Shown here: positions 35,787-45,374 of the stretch, one piece after another | Position numbering within the stretch: the stretch's first letter is position 1 | How the letters are laid out: the number at the start of each line of letters is the position of its first letter | NCBI GenBank assembly: GCA_025965175.1 | Contig: JAOPXL010000112.1 | Location: forward strand, 1 to 64,000 | Source of the DNA: Aeromicrobium sp. | Lineage (GTDB): Bacteria; Actinomycetota; Actinomycetes; Propionibacteriales; Nocardioidaceae | Direction: 5' to 3' | Length of the DNA stretch: 64,000 nucleotides | Made by a program: the position numbers and the translations under genes | Notes under the pieces: generated by a model | Told to the model about the DNA's origin: nothing | What the model saw: the letters and a program-made list of their open reading frames with translations, nothing else | Databases searched by the model: none

Positions 35787-36173
35787 TCAGGTCAGCACCT
35801 TGGTCTTGGCCTGCTCGTACTCGACCGTCGAGATGGTGCCACTGTCACGCAGCTCAGCGAGCTCCTTGAGCTGGCTGGACACGTTGGACCCTCCGGCCGC
35901 GTCTTGCACGTACGCGCGCATCTGGGCATCCTGATCCGCCATCGCCTGCCGCGAGCGCTCGCTCATCGAGCTGCCGCGGGCGATGATGTAGGAGAGGGCA
36001 CCCAGCCAGGGCAGCAGCACGACGAAGGCGACCCACAGCGCCTTGACGCCGCCGCTGAGCGAGCTGTCGCGGAAGATGTCGCTGAGGATGTGGATGAGCA
36101 GCGAGATCCACGCCAGCAACATCGTGAACCAGAAGATCGAGACGAACAGGTCCCAGAAGCTGAAGTCTTCCAT
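35787..36173 (-). CDS. PLDc_N-SHOCT domain membrane protein
   Basis: FWFTMLLAWISLLIHILSDIFRDSSLSGGVKALWVAFVVLLPWLGALSYIIARG...LKELAELRDSGTISTVEYEQAKTKVL. Confidence 0.87.
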   Translation of the reverse strand: MEDFSFWDLFVSIFWFTMLLAWISLLIHILSDIFRDSSLSGGVKALWVAFVVLLPWLGALSYIIARGSSMSERSRQAMADQDAQMRAYVQDAAGGSNVSSQLKELAELRDSGTISTVEYEQAKTKVLT

Positions 36174-36331
36174 GAGTTGACTCTCCCTTGGCTCTCGTGA
36201 CGGGACGGGGGTCGCTCGTCCGCTCCAGCCTGTCGCGTCCGGACGCCGACGGGCTCACCCGTACGGGGTGAATACGACCCTCACCCGCCGGAGGGGACGC
36301 GACGGCGACCGGGACGCTGCACGGTGGGCGG

Positions 36332-36811
36332 ATGGAGCAGCGCACCTCGTCCACCGGCGCACCCGAAGCGATGTACGAAGTCCTGCTCGCGCGCAGGCCG
36401 TCGACGGACCTCCTCACGCGCTTCGCGCCCCTGTCAGTGCGGGCGACCGGGGTTCACACCGTGCTGACCAGACGGGGCAGCGGGGCCCCGCAGCTGGAGG
36501 TCCTTCTCGATTCGCTGCGCTCGGTCGGTGCCCGGCTCCTCGAGGTCCATCGGGAACTGGCCGGGTCGGGCGACGAGCAGACGTACGAGGTGCGTGTCGA
36601 GGGCGAGGTCGGGGAGCCACTCCTGCGGTGGCTTGACTGGGCGCACCGGGTGGTTCCCGGGCAGACGCGGGTGCGGATCGCGGCGTCCACCGACGATCTG
36701 CACCGCTTCCTGCAGGCCTGCACCGCGCACCACATGGGCATCCAGCACGTCCACCGGCTCAGCAGAGGCCGAGCTGACGCCCCCGGCGCACGGCGTCGAC
36801 CCGCCGGTTGA
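36332..36811 (+). CDS. Hypothetical protein
   Basis: 159-aa ORF with coherent codon usage; 3' end overlaps the convergent LuxR gene by 53 bp. Confidence 0.5.
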   Translation: MEQRTSSTGAPEAMYEVLLARRPSTDLLTRFAPLSVRATGVHTVLTRRGSGAPQLEVLLDSLRSVGARLLEVHRELAGSGDEQTYEVRVEGEVGEPLLRWLDWAHRVVPGQTRVRIAASTDDLHRFLQACTAHHMGIQHVHRLSRGRADAPGARRRPAG

Positions 36812-38099
36812 CGCACAGCTTGCCGAAGATGCCCTTCAGATGGGTCTTGACGGTGTTGGGCGACACGTACAGGGTCGCCGCGATCTCCTCGGTCGAGTAC
36901 ATCTGCGCGAGGAGGTCGAGGACCTGCGCCTCTCGCTTCGTGAGGTGCGCACCCAGGACCGGGTCCGACTGGTCCGGGGGACCGGTGGGGGGGCCATGCC
37001 CGGTGCTCGCAGACCTCACGTCGCGCAGGCTCGCCAGGAAGTCCCGATGGGTACGCCTCAGACCCGGATGACGGTCCACCAGGGGCCGCACCCAGTGCCA
37101 CTCCCGGCGTACGGGAGCTCGCAGACCCTCCCATTCCGCCGCCTCCAGCGCCCGATCGACCAGGGTCCGTCCGCGGCCCGTCCGGCCCCGGTCCTCGGCG
37201 ATGCGGGCCTCGAGGAGCCAGGCGCGGATCTCCAGCGCGAGAGGCGCGCGGTCGAGGGCATCGGTCACCTCGCGCAGCGCGGCGTCCGCCCCTCGGACGT
37301 CGCCGATCGTGAGTCGCGCAGCCGCGGTCGCGACGCTCGCCTCCACGGCCGCACCGGCTGGCAGCGGGACGAGAGCGCTCAGCGCCCGGCCGGCCTCACC
37401 CGCCGCGAGCAGGGCATCAGCACGGGCCGCCGTCAGCACGCTCGTGGTCCAGCTGGACCGCGCGAACGTCTCGTCGTTCGTCGCGAGCAGACGAACGGCG
37501 GCGTCGGGGCGACGGGCGTCGACGAGCAGTCGGGCCCGCAGGAGAAGTGCGACTGTGGCGGTCCAGGGCTCCGGGGCCAGTTCCGGCTCCTGAGCCAGCA
37601 GCGACTCCTGCTCGAGGAGGTCCGCCCCCCGGACCACCTCGGCGCGCTCGAGCTGGATCCAGTCCCGCGCCACGTGGACGGGGTAGGCGCCGTCGTTGTC
37701 GACGCCGCGGGGACCACCGGCGGGCCGCGCATGGACCTCCGCACGCCGTAGGTCGCCCTGGACGGCTTCCACCAGGGCCAGGTGCTCGAGGCAGCTCCGC
37801 CGCTCCCGCACCCCGGACGGGCCGTGAGTACCCTGCAGGAAAGATCGGGCTGCCTCGGGCAGATACCCCATCGCCGCCTGGAGCAGGCCCACCCGAGACG
37901 CGAACGCTGCCGAGCGGAAGAGAGCCGGTCCCGGCGCGGTCATCGCACCGGTGGCTCGAAGTGCGTCCTCAGGTCCGGTCGAGCTCACGACTTCGGCGCG
38001 GCCGGGACTGCCGTCCGCCCGGATCTCGAGCACGGCCCAGTGGCGTCTGGCACCGAGCTCCGTCCGCTCGAGCTCGACCGGGATCGACGAGATGCTCAT
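36759..38099 (-). CDS. LuxR-family transcriptional regulator
   Basis: C-terminal HTH LTKREAQVLDLLAQMYSTEEIAATLYVSPNTVKTHLKGIFGKLCVNRRVDAVRRG; start at MSISSIP. Confidence 0.87.
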   Translation of the reverse strand: MSISSIPVELERTELGARRHWAVLEIRADGSPGRAEVVSSTGPEDALRATGAMTAPGPALFRSAAFASRVGLLQAAMGYLPEAARSFLQGTHGPSGVRERRSCLEHLALVEAVQGDLRRAEVHARPAGGPRGVDNDGAYPVHVARDWIQLERAEVVRGADLLEQESLLAQEPELAPEPWTATVALLLRARLLVDARRPDAAVRLLATNDETFARSSWTTSVLTAARADALLAAGEAGRALSALVPLPAGAAVEASVATAAARLTIGDVRGADAALREVTDALDRAPLALEIRAWLLEARIAEDRGRTGRGRTLVDRALEAAEWEGLRAPVRREWHWVRPLVDRHPGLRRTHRDFLASLRDVRSASTGHGPPTGPPDQSDPVLGAHLTKREAQVLDLLAQMYSTEEIAATLYVSPNTVKTHLKGIFGKLCVNRRVDAVRRGRQLGLC

Positions 38100-38173
38100 G
38101 TGGAGGTCCTGACGTACGGGGTCAGATGTCCCATTGACGCACTGCTCGAGGTGAGAACGCCTCATCCCCCCGT

Positions 38174-38193
38174 GATCTCACCCGGGTGAGATC
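38174..38193. promoter_or_regulatory. 20-bp perfect palindrome GATCTCACCCGGGTGAGATC
   Basis: Perfect dyad between two LuxR genes. Confidence 0.55.
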
Positions 38194-38197
38194 TCGA

Positions 38198-40537
38198 TCA
38201 GATGAAACCCTGACGGCGTCCCGTCACCAGGGCGTCCGCGCGCGCGTGCACGCCCAGCTTGCGATAGATCGCACGCGCATGTGTCTTGACGGTGTTGGAC
38301 GAGAGGTAGAGCTCCTCGGAGATCTCATGGAGGCTCATCGTGCCCTGCAGGATCCGGAGGATGTCGAGCTCCCGGTCGGTCAGGGCCTGCCCCGGGGCGA
38401 CGTCGCCGTCCTCGTCGTGGAGGAGGCGTCGGACGTGGGCCACCCGGGCGTCGATGGCCTCGAGCCCCTCGGTGAAGCGCGCCAGGTGCGAGTCCAGCTC
38501 GTCGAGCAGGCGACGAGCCAGCACGGCGTGCCCGGCCTCGGCCGCGACCCGGGAGTGGACTATCAGGTGGTCGACCATGCCCCACGGGCCGTGCGCGGGG
38601 CTCTCACGACGGAGGGAGAGGCCGCGGGCGAGGGTGGCGAGCCCAGGCTCGACCGCGCCGTCAGCAGCGAGTGCGCGCCCGTGGGCGGTGAACGCGAGCG
38701 AAGCTTGGGGCACTCCCCGCAGCCCGTGCGAGTCCAACAGCTCCATCGCCGAGTCGGCGCGCTCGCGAGCCCGCTCGGTCTCGCCCAGCTCGTCCTGGAC
38801 CAATGACTCGATCGCGAGCGCCACCACCTGGATGATGACGGGCGCCCGGTCGTTGCGCCAGGCGTTGACGAGTGGGGCGAGAGCGCGGTCGAGGTCCCCG
38901 CGCACGTACGCCGCGTGTCCCAGCGCGGCGTTCGCGACGGCGTAGAACGGGGAGTAGCGGTCGGTCTCCAACGCCACGGCGCGCTCGGCGCCTCGCATCA
39001 TCTCGCCCGGTCCGCCGTAGCCGAAGAGCCCAGCGATCATCGCCGTCGCGGACTCGACCGATCGTGATCCGTCCGGGAGCGGACCGTGCTCGCGGACGGA
39101 TGTCAGCGAGGCGAGCCGCGTGCGGAGCGCCGCCTCGTCGCCGACGAGCGCAGCCATCCACGCGGCGGTCGCGGACGCGGCGGGATCGGAGGCCTCGTTG
39201 AGGGGGCCGATGGCCTTCAGCCAGGCGAGGACCGTGGCAATCCGGCCGGCGTCCACGTAGTCGAGCCAGTGCACCTCCACCAACATGGAGGCGGTCTGCA
39301 GGTCACCGGCCGCGATCGAGTGCCGCACCGCCTCGTCGACGTTGCCCCGACGGCTGAACCACTCGGCAGCGCGCGCATGCAGGACACGCGCCTCTCCGGG
39401 ACGGTGAAGGTCAAGCTCACTGCGGGCGACGGCCGCGAGCAGGTGGTGAAACCTGTACCAGTGCCGGTCGTCGTCCAGGGGCACGAGGAACAGGTTGGTG
39501 CGCTCGAGCTCACGCAGGGCCATGCCTGAACGGGTCGTCCCGGTGACGCGGTCGCACAAGTCGGGCGAGAAGCGGTCGAGCACGGAGACGCTCTCGATGA
39601 ACGTGCGCAGGTCGTCGGAGTGCCGTGCGAGCACCTCCTCGACGAGGTAGTCACCGATGAACCGATTGCCGCCACTGAAGTCTCGTACGAAGGAGTCGGG
39701 GTCAGCGCGACCGGCCAGGGACAGCCCGGCCAGGTAGAGCCCCGCGGGCCATCCCTCGGTGCGGTCCATCAGCCGGTGGGTGGAGTCCACGTCGAGCGTC
39801 GCACCTTCGCGGGCCAGGACCGCCTCGGCCTCGTCCACCGTGAACGCCAGGTCGTCTGCCCGGATCTCCAACAGGTCGCCGGACGCGCGAAGTCGACCGA
39901 GACGGAGCCCGGGATCGGCACGCGTCAGAATCACCAGGTGTGCCTGCGGCGGGAGGTGCTCGACGAGGTGCTCGATCTGCGCATGGCCTTCCGCGCCAGT
40001 GATGACATGGAAGTCGTCCAGCACCACGACGATGTCCTCGGCGGTGGCGGCCAAGGAGTCCACGATGGCGGAGAGCGTGGGGCCCGGTGCGGCGGAGTCG
40101 TCGATCAAGCCGCCGGTGGCCGGGCCCGGCCCCGATCCGCCGTCTGCCCGCTCCAGCGCCGCCGCCACGTGCGCCCTCAGCCGGCATGGGTCGTTCTCGT
40201 CGGGGTCCAGCGACAGCCAGGCTGAGCGAGGGCCTGCCTCCTCGAGCCACTGCGCCGCCAGGATCGTCTTGCCGTAGCCGACGGGGGCGGCGATCAACGT
40301 GACCGGATGATCGCGGACGGCGCCCATGCGGCTCATCAACCGCTCACGTCGCACCCAGTCGCCGCGGCTGGGTGGGCGGCGCAGCTTGACCTCGAGGAAC
40401 GAGCCACCGGATGCCTGGGGCTGCGCTCGACCGACCGATCGCGCTCCTGCGCCATCTCTCATGCGCCACGCACCTCCGACCGCCGGGCCGGTCCGGAGGT
40501 GCCGGACCTGCCATTGCGCTCGACCGCGGCATGACAT
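38198..40537 (-). CDS. MalT-like ATP-dependent LuxR regulator
   Basis: LIAAPVGYGKTILAAQWLEEAGPRSAWLSLDPDENDP...LTDRELDILRILQGTMSLHEISEELYLSSNTVKTHARAIYRKLGVHARADA; exact start uncertain. Confidence 0.88.
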   Translation of the reverse strand: MSCRGRAQWQVRHLRTGPAVGGAWRMRDGAGARSVGRAQPQASGGSFLEVKLRRPPSRGDWVRRERLMSRMGAVRDHPVTLIAAPVGYGKTILAAQWLEEAGPRSAWLSLDPDENDPCRLRAHVAAALERADGGSGPGPATGGLIDDSAAPGPTLSAIVDSLAATAEDIVVVLDDFHVITGAEGHAQIEHLVEHLPPQAHLVILTRADPGLRLGRLRASGDLLEIRADDLAFTVDEAEAVLAREGATLDVDSTHRLMDRTEGWPAGLYLAGLSLAGRADPDSFVRDFSGGNRFIGDYLVEEVLARHSDDLRTFIESVSVLDRFSPDLCDRVTGTTRSGMALRELERTNLFLVPLDDDRHWYRFHHLLAAVARSELDLHRPGEARVLHARAAEWFSRRGNVDEAVRHSIAAGDLQTASMLVEVHWLDYVDAGRIATVLAWLKAIGPLNEASDPAASATAAWMAALVGDEAALRTRLASLTSVREHGPLPDGSRSVESATAMIAGLFGYGGPGEMMRGAERAVALETDRYSPFYAVANAALGHAAYVRGDLDRALAPLVNAWRNDRAPVIIQVVALAIESLVQDELGETERARERADSAMELLDSHGLRGVPQASLAFTAHGRALAADGAVEPGLATLARGLSLRRESPAHGPWGMVDHLIVHSRVAAEAGHAVLARRLLDELDSHLARFTEGLEAIDARVAHVRRLLHDEDGDVAPGQALTDRELDILRILQGTMSLHEISEELYLSSNTVKTHARAIYRKLGVHARADALVTGRRQGFI

Positions 40538-40671
40538 CTGCGAGAACGCCTACGACGCGGTGGGCGTCCCTGTCACCTGGGTCTTTCCCGTTCTGGGACA
40601 GCACCATGCTAGCCCGGACCGATTTCGCTGTCCATGACCGAGATCCGGGCGATGACCGGGTCAGAGGTGGG

Positions 40672-40893
40672 TCACGAGCCGTCGTCCGGTTCCTTGCGGA
40701 CGTCGACCAGGGAGAAGCCTTCCCGACTCAGGGCAGCCAGCACCCCGTGCAGCTCGGCCTCGTCGGCCAGCTCCGCGCGGATCAGGCTTCCCATGACGTC
40801 CATCGTGACGGTGACTCCCGGGAAGTCCTCGAGGAGGCGGGAGGGCACCGCCCCAACCGCTCGGATCTCGTAGGCGGCCTTCGTCATGGGCAT
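40672..40893 (-). CDS. Small conserved hypothetical protein
   Basis: 73-aa ORF MPMTKAAYEIRAVGAVPSRLLEDFPGVTVTMDVMGSLIRAELADEAELHGVLAALSREGFSLVDVRKE. Confidence 0.6.
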   Translation of the reverse strand: MPMTKAAYEIRAVGAVPSRLLEDFPGVTVTMDVMGSLIRAELADEAELHGVLAALSREGFSLVDVRKEPDDGS

Positions 40894-41027
40894 CCCCTTT
40901 CCTCGATCGGCGGCGGGTCATCGCCACGATGCGTCACGAACGGACCGGACGAGTCACCCCTGGCGGGTGACGTTCGCAGGACCTTCGACCATTCCGGTTC
41001 GTCGGACCTGATGTCTAGCCTCCGTGC

Positions 41028-41642
41028 ATGGCGATTCGACGGGAGATCAGGGCCCGCGGCGGGATACTCGTCGGTCACGACGGGTCTGAGGTGGCTGACC
41101 GGGCGCTGCACACCGCGGTCAAGATCGCCGGAGCGCTCCGTGCCCCGGTGACGGTCGTGCGCGCCTGGGATGTGTTCACCGCGCCCCGACCCGACACGTG
41201 GCGGGCGGGATGCGTCCCACCGATGGAGGACTTCGAGGCCTCCGCGCTCCAGGCACTCAACGAGGACGTCGCGCCGGTCCGCGCGTCCCACCCGGACGTC
41301 GAGATCGAGTCGCAGGTCGTCCACGGATGTGCCGCCGAGAAGCTCATCGGGGCCTCCCAGCACGTCAACCTCGTCGTCGTGGGCAGCCGCGGCCACGGCG
41401 GCTTCGCGGGTCTGCTGCTGGGATCGGCCAGCGAGCAGGTGGTCCGCCACGCGGGCTGCCCCGTCCTGGTCGATCGCGGCAGCGGGGACATCGTGACGAC
41501 GCCTGACGAGCACCGGGCCATGGAGATGGCCCTGTTGAGCGAGCTCCGGCTCGACGACCCCGACGGGCTGCCGGAGGACGATGGTCCCTCGAGCAGGGGC
41601 GCTGGACCCTATGTGCACGACGGGCCGCTGGGGGAGCATTGA
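41028..41642 (+). CDS. Universal stress protein
   Basis: GGILVGHDGSEVADRALHTAVKIA...VVVGSRGHGGFAGLLLGSASEQVVRHAGCPVLV. Confidence 0.9.
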   Translation: MAIRREIRARGGILVGHDGSEVADRALHTAVKIAGALRAPVTVVRAWDVFTAPRPDTWRAGCVPPMEDFEASALQALNEDVAPVRASHPDVEIESQVVHGCAAEKLIGASQHVNLVVVGSRGHGGFAGLLLGSASEQVVRHAGCPVLVDRGSGDIVTTPDEHRAMEMALLSELRLDDPDGLPEDDGPSSRGAGPYVHDGPLGEH

Positions 41643-41667
41643 CGGATCGCCGATGCGAGGAGCCGTC

Positions 41668-41832
41668 ATGAAAGCAGCCGTCATGCATCGCCCGGGCCAG
41701 CCCTTCGCCGTGGAGGACCGTCCCGTGCCGCAGCCGTCCGCCGACCAGGTGCTGGCCCGGATGGAGGCCGGCACTGCGGTGGCCCAGCTCATGCGCGGCG
41801 ACGTCCCCGCCCGACTGGTCTTCGAGTTCTGA
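41668..41832 (+). pseudogene. Internally deleted zinc-dependent alcohol dehydrogenase remnant
   Basis: MKAAVMHRPGQPFAVEDRPVPQPSADQVLARMEA (ADH N-terminus) runs directly into AQLMRGDVPARLVFEF* (ADH C-terminus-like). Confidence 0.6.
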
Positions 41833-41833
41833 C

Positions 41834-42310
41834 ATGGCCGACAACGAGCTCGCCCAGGACTTCGTCACTGTCCCGTTGCTGCCGTTCGCGAGAGCCGATG
41901 ACGCCGTTCGCTTCGCCGCCGCGCTGGTCAGGGACCGGGGATACGCGGTGCGTCTGATCGCGACCCACCCCCAGCTCCGTCCGCGTCGTCCCGACGCGCT
42001 CGTCAGGCACGCCCTGCTGCGCACCCGGGCAGTGGTGGACCTCGAGGCGGCGGCCGAGCTGGTCCACGAAATCGCCGGTCCGCACGTCTGCCTGGAGCTG
42101 GTCCTCGTGCGCGGCTCCATGGCCGCCTGCCTGGAGGCGGAGGCCGACGGGTCGAGCCTGATCGCGATCCAGGACACCGACCGCCGTCGCCGTGAGGCCC
42201 AGCCCTTCGAGCGGATGCTCGGCCGGGTCCCGTGCCCGGTGGTGCGTGTCTCCGCCGACGCCTTGCGCCAGGTCGACCGGTCGACACCCCGCCTGCGCGT
42301 CTCGTCATGA
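41834..42310 (+). CDS. Hypothetical protein, USP-like
   Basis: 158-aa ORF; LGRVPCPVVRVSADALR resembles a USP C-terminus. Confidence 0.55.
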   Translation: MADNELAQDFVTVPLLPFARADDAVRFAAALVRDRGYAVRLIATHPQLRPRRPDALVRHALLRTRAVVDLEAAAELVHEIAGPHVCLELVLVRGSMAACLEAEADGSSLIAIQDTDRRRREAQPFERMLGRVPCPVVRVSADALRQVDRSTPRLRVSS

Positions 42311-42401
42311 CCACCCGCGAGCGCCATCGAGCGGTCGCGGTCGAGCTGGCGACCGGACCGGTCCCGCCCTGTCCACATGGCTGCGCGCGTTCTACCTCGT
42401 G

Positions 42402-42635
42402 ATGGCCGGTATCAACATCGGGCTGGTGACCGGCGACCCCGAGTCGTACCGATCGCTGGCCTTCCTCGGCTTGCCGGGCTGGCGCCGAGCCGCCTACATC
42501 GCCGCGATCGCGTTCCACGGCGCGCTCCTGGTCCTCAGCTGGGGCCTGTGGTTCTGGGCCGTGCCGGCCCTGGCGCTACTGGCATGGGGCAAGCGCCACG
42601 ACCCGGCCGCGGCGCGAGGCGATGACGAGCCATGA
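42402..42635 (+). CDS. Small membrane protein
   Basis: MAGINIGLVTGDPESYRSLAFLGLPGWRRAAYIAAIAFHGALLVLSWGLWFWAVPALALLAWGKRH; start uncertain. Confidence 0.5.
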   Translation: MAGINIGLVTGDPESYRSLAFLGLPGWRRAAYIAAIAFHGALLVLSWGLWFWAVPALALLAWGKRHDPAAARGDDEP

Positions 42636-43456
42636 ACCGGCCGGTGGTGGTCGGGGTCGACGGACGACACCAGGCACCGCTGCGGTTCGCGATCGACGAG
42701 GCCAGGCGGCGCGGTGCGCCCCTGCGGGTCCTGCACTGCGCCGCAATGCCGTTCGAGCAGATGGAGATATACGTCAGTGACCTGGGCTACCGGGAGATGC
42801 TGGCCGCCGGCCAACGGGTCCTGGACGAGACGAGCGAGCTCCTGCAGCAGGAGGCCCCCGAGATACCCACGGAGTACGACCTGTCGACCCGGACCCCTGT
42901 CGACCTGCTCCTCGAGGAGGGCGCGTCTGCGCAGCTGCTCGTGATCGGGATCGAGGACATCCCGTGGTACGACCGGGTCCTTGGCGGCGCGGTGGCGGGC
43001 CATCTCGCCCGCGTGGCGCCGTGCCCGATGGTGGCGGTCCCCGAGGTCGACGACATCCTGGCACGGCACGAGGGAGTGGTCGTCGCCCTCGACTGCACCC
43101 GCGCTGCGGACGAGCTGCTGCGGCTTGCCTTCGACCTGGCCCAGCACCGGCGGTGCCCCCTGCACGCGCTCACCGTCATGGCGCAGGGCTCTGCTCCCGA
43201 CGACATCGACGACACCCGGGTCGTCCTGGGCGAGGTGCTGGCCGGGTGGCGCGAGGCATATCCCGAGGTCCGGGTCCAGCAGCACGTCGTGGTTGGGGCC
43301 CCCGACGAGGTCTGCCGGACCGCGACCCAGGGCGCCGAACTGGTGCTGGTGGGCCGTTCGCGGCACCACGGCTTCCGGCGCCCCCTCGCCGTCAGCGTCC
43401 TGAGGCACGCGGCGTGCCCCGTCGGTGTCGTGCCGACGGACGAGCGACGTGGATGA
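42632..43456 (+). CDS. Universal stress protein (tandem domains)
   Basis: RPVVVGVDGRHQAPLRFAIDEARRRGAPLRVLH...LVLVGRSRHHGFRRPLAVSVLRHAACPVGVVP. Confidence 0.82.
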   Translation: MNRPVVVGVDGRHQAPLRFAIDEARRRGAPLRVLHCAAMPFEQMEIYVSDLGYREMLAAGQRVLDETSELLQQEAPEIPTEYDLSTRTPVDLLLEEGASAQLLVIGIEDIPWYDRVLGGAVAGHLARVAPCPMVAVPEVDDILARHEGVVVALDCTRAADELLRLAFDLAQHRRCPLHALTVMAQGSAPDDIDDTRVVLGEVLAGWREAYPEVRVQQHVVVGAPDEVCRTATQGAELVLVGRSRHHGFRRPLAVSVLRHAACPVGVVPTDERRG

Positions 43457-43548
43457 CAGCGACGTGGATGACACCGTCCCGGAGTCCGGCACGCACGCGC
43501 CGCTCCCGAGCACGTCGCCGCGATCCTGCTGTCTGTTCTTCCCCTGAC

Positions 43549-43562
43549 GGGACCTCGGTCCT
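43549..43562 (+). promoter_or_regulatory. DevR/DosR-box-like palindrome
   Basis: GGGACCTCGGTCCT upstream of the 43636 USP. Confidence 0.5.
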
Positions 43563-43635
43563 CCGGCGAGGGGTCGTCGGGCCGGTGCGCGGCGCGGGCA
43601 CCGGGCGGACGATGGACGCCACCGAAGGAGTGCCT

Positions 43636-44478
43636 ATGAGCGTTGAGGAGTCCCGTCCTGTCGTGGTGGGCGTGGCCGGGCGGCACACCCCGGTCCTGCG
43701 GTACGCCCGCCGCGAGGCCGAGCGCGCCGGGTGCGCCATCGAGCTGGTGCACGCCTATACCGTCCCGCCCTCGGCGATGGGCAACCTCTACGGGCTCGAT
43801 GTCCCTGCAGCGTACGAGGCCGGCGGCCACGAGGTGCTGAACGAGGCCCACCTCGAGCTCACGGCGATGGGCACGACGAGCCCCGTGCACAGCGTCCTCG
43901 TGAGGGGGTTCGCGCCGGCTGTCCTGGAGGAGGAGTCGTGTCGGGCCCGGCTGCTGGTGATCGGGCCCGACGAGTCCAAGCCATGGTTCGCTCGCATCCT
44001 CGAGGGTCGGGTCGCCCGACACCTGGTGGACCACGCCAAGTGCCCGGTCGCCGTCGTCCCCGACACGTGGGAGCCGTCCCGGGACGACGAACCCGTCGTC
44101 GTCATCGTCGACGACGAGCCCCTCGCCCAGGGCGCACTGGCGTTCGCGTTCGAGACGGCCGAGCGCCGCCACGTCGAGCTCAGGATCCTGCACGTCGCCG
44201 CCAAGATGCAGGACGAGACCGACGCCGAGTGGTCCTCGATGAAGTGGATCGTCGACACCTGGCAGCAGCGGTTCCCCGACGTCCGGGAGTCCAGTCACAT
44301 CGTGACGAGGGACGTCCACGCGGAGGCCGTGAGCGCCGGCAGCGGCGCCGGTCTGCTCGTCGTGGGCAGGAGCCGAAGCCACGGGGCGGGCAACCTGCTC
44401 GGCGCCTCGCTCGCTCGGGACATCATCTCGGTGTCCGACTGCCCCGTCGTGGTCGTCCCGACGGCATCCGTGCGGTGA
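43636..44478 (+). CDS. Universal stress protein
   Basis: RPVVVGVAGRHTPVLRYARREAERAGCAIELVHAY...LLVVGRSRSHGAGNLLGASLARDIISVSDCPVVVVP. Confidence 0.82.
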   Translation: MSVEESRPVVVGVAGRHTPVLRYARREAERAGCAIELVHAYTVPPSAMGNLYGLDVPAAYEAGGHEVLNEAHLELTAMGTTSPVHSVLVRGFAPAVLEEESCRARLLVIGPDESKPWFARILEGRVARHLVDHAKCPVAVVPDTWEPSRDDEPVVVIVDDEPLAQGALAFAFETAERRHVELRILHVAAKMQDETDAEWSSMKWIVDTWQQRFPDVRESSHIVTRDVHAEAVSAGSGAGLLVVGRSRSHGAGNLLGASLARDIISVSDCPVVVVPTASVR

Positions 44479-44481
44479 GTG

Positions 44482-45189
44482 CTACCTGACGTCGCCGGGC
44501 GTACGGGCGGCAGACGCCTCGGTCCCACCCTGGTCCAGCCGGAACGGCGGGTACTGGTCCGTCATGAGCGCCGCATAGGCCACGACGCGCAGGACCCAGC
44601 GCTGCAGGCCGACGACCAGGTCGAACAGTGGGCGCGGGTAGCGTCCGGTGAACAGCAGGGTCACCGCTGCGATGACCACCAGCACGGTGATCAGGCCTGC
44701 GGAGAGCTCCGCACCGGGTCGGTCGTGCGTGCTGCTGACGCCGCCACTGGTCTCCAGCGCCGCGACAACCAGGTAGTGCGGGATGGCCAGGAGCCACCAC
44801 TTGACCAGCACGAGGCCACGGGAGAGCTCCCCGGGGCGCGCGACCTCGAGGTGGGCGGGATAGTCGTGGACGTCGGCCAGGGTGAACGGCGGATAACGGT
44901 CCGTGGACAGGACCCCGTGCGCGTAGGCCGAGACCCGCCACGTCCACCGCATGACGCCGACGTTGAAGTCGAAGAGTCCCTGCGGGTACCGGCCGGTCAC
45001 GAGGATCGCGAAGAACGCCGCGACGCTCGCGAGGAAGAAGGCGATCCACAGGAAGATCAGGATGATGAAGTGCGGGATCGCCAGCAGCCACTTGACCAGC
45101 CACATCCACCGGCTGAGGTCGGGATCGAGCGACGCGTCCAGACGCAGCGGGTACGGCCGGAGCGGTGCGGTCTCTGCTGATGGCGTCAT
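44482..45189 (-). CDS. DUF4389 membrane protein
   Basis: WMWLVKWLLAIPHFIILIFLWIAFFLASVAAFFAILVTGRYPQGLFDFNVGVMRWTWRV, with internal duplication. Confidence 0.85.
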   Translation of the reverse strand: MTPSAETAPLRPYPLRLDASLDPDLSRWMWLVKWLLAIPHFIILIFLWIAFFLASVAAFFAILVTGRYPQGLFDFNVGVMRWTWRVSAYAHGVLSTDRYPPFTLADVHDYPAHLEVARPGELSRGLVLVKWWLLAIPHYLVVAALETSGGVSSTHDRPGAELSAGLITVLVVIAAVTLLFTGRYPRPLFDLVVGLQRWVLRVVAYAALMTDQYPPFRLDQGGTEASAARTPGDVR

Positions 45190-45281
45190 GCCGCCACCGT
45201 CGCGCTCGGGGACACGGCGTCACAGGTGCGATGGTCACGGCCTGCCGGGACCTTCAGCCACACCGCCACCCGTGCGGGGAC

Positions 45282-45298
45282 GGGGACCTTGGACCCTC
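45282..45298. promoter_or_regulatory. DevR/DosR-box-like palindrome
   Basis: GGGGACCTTGGACCCTC between DUF4389 (-) and the response regulator (+). Confidence 0.55.
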
Positions 45299-45374
45299 GC
45301 CCCGGGCCACGTCCTGCACCAGACTGGCCGGCACAGCACCAGGGGAGAAGAGGCGGCCATGAGAAGAGGTGGCC

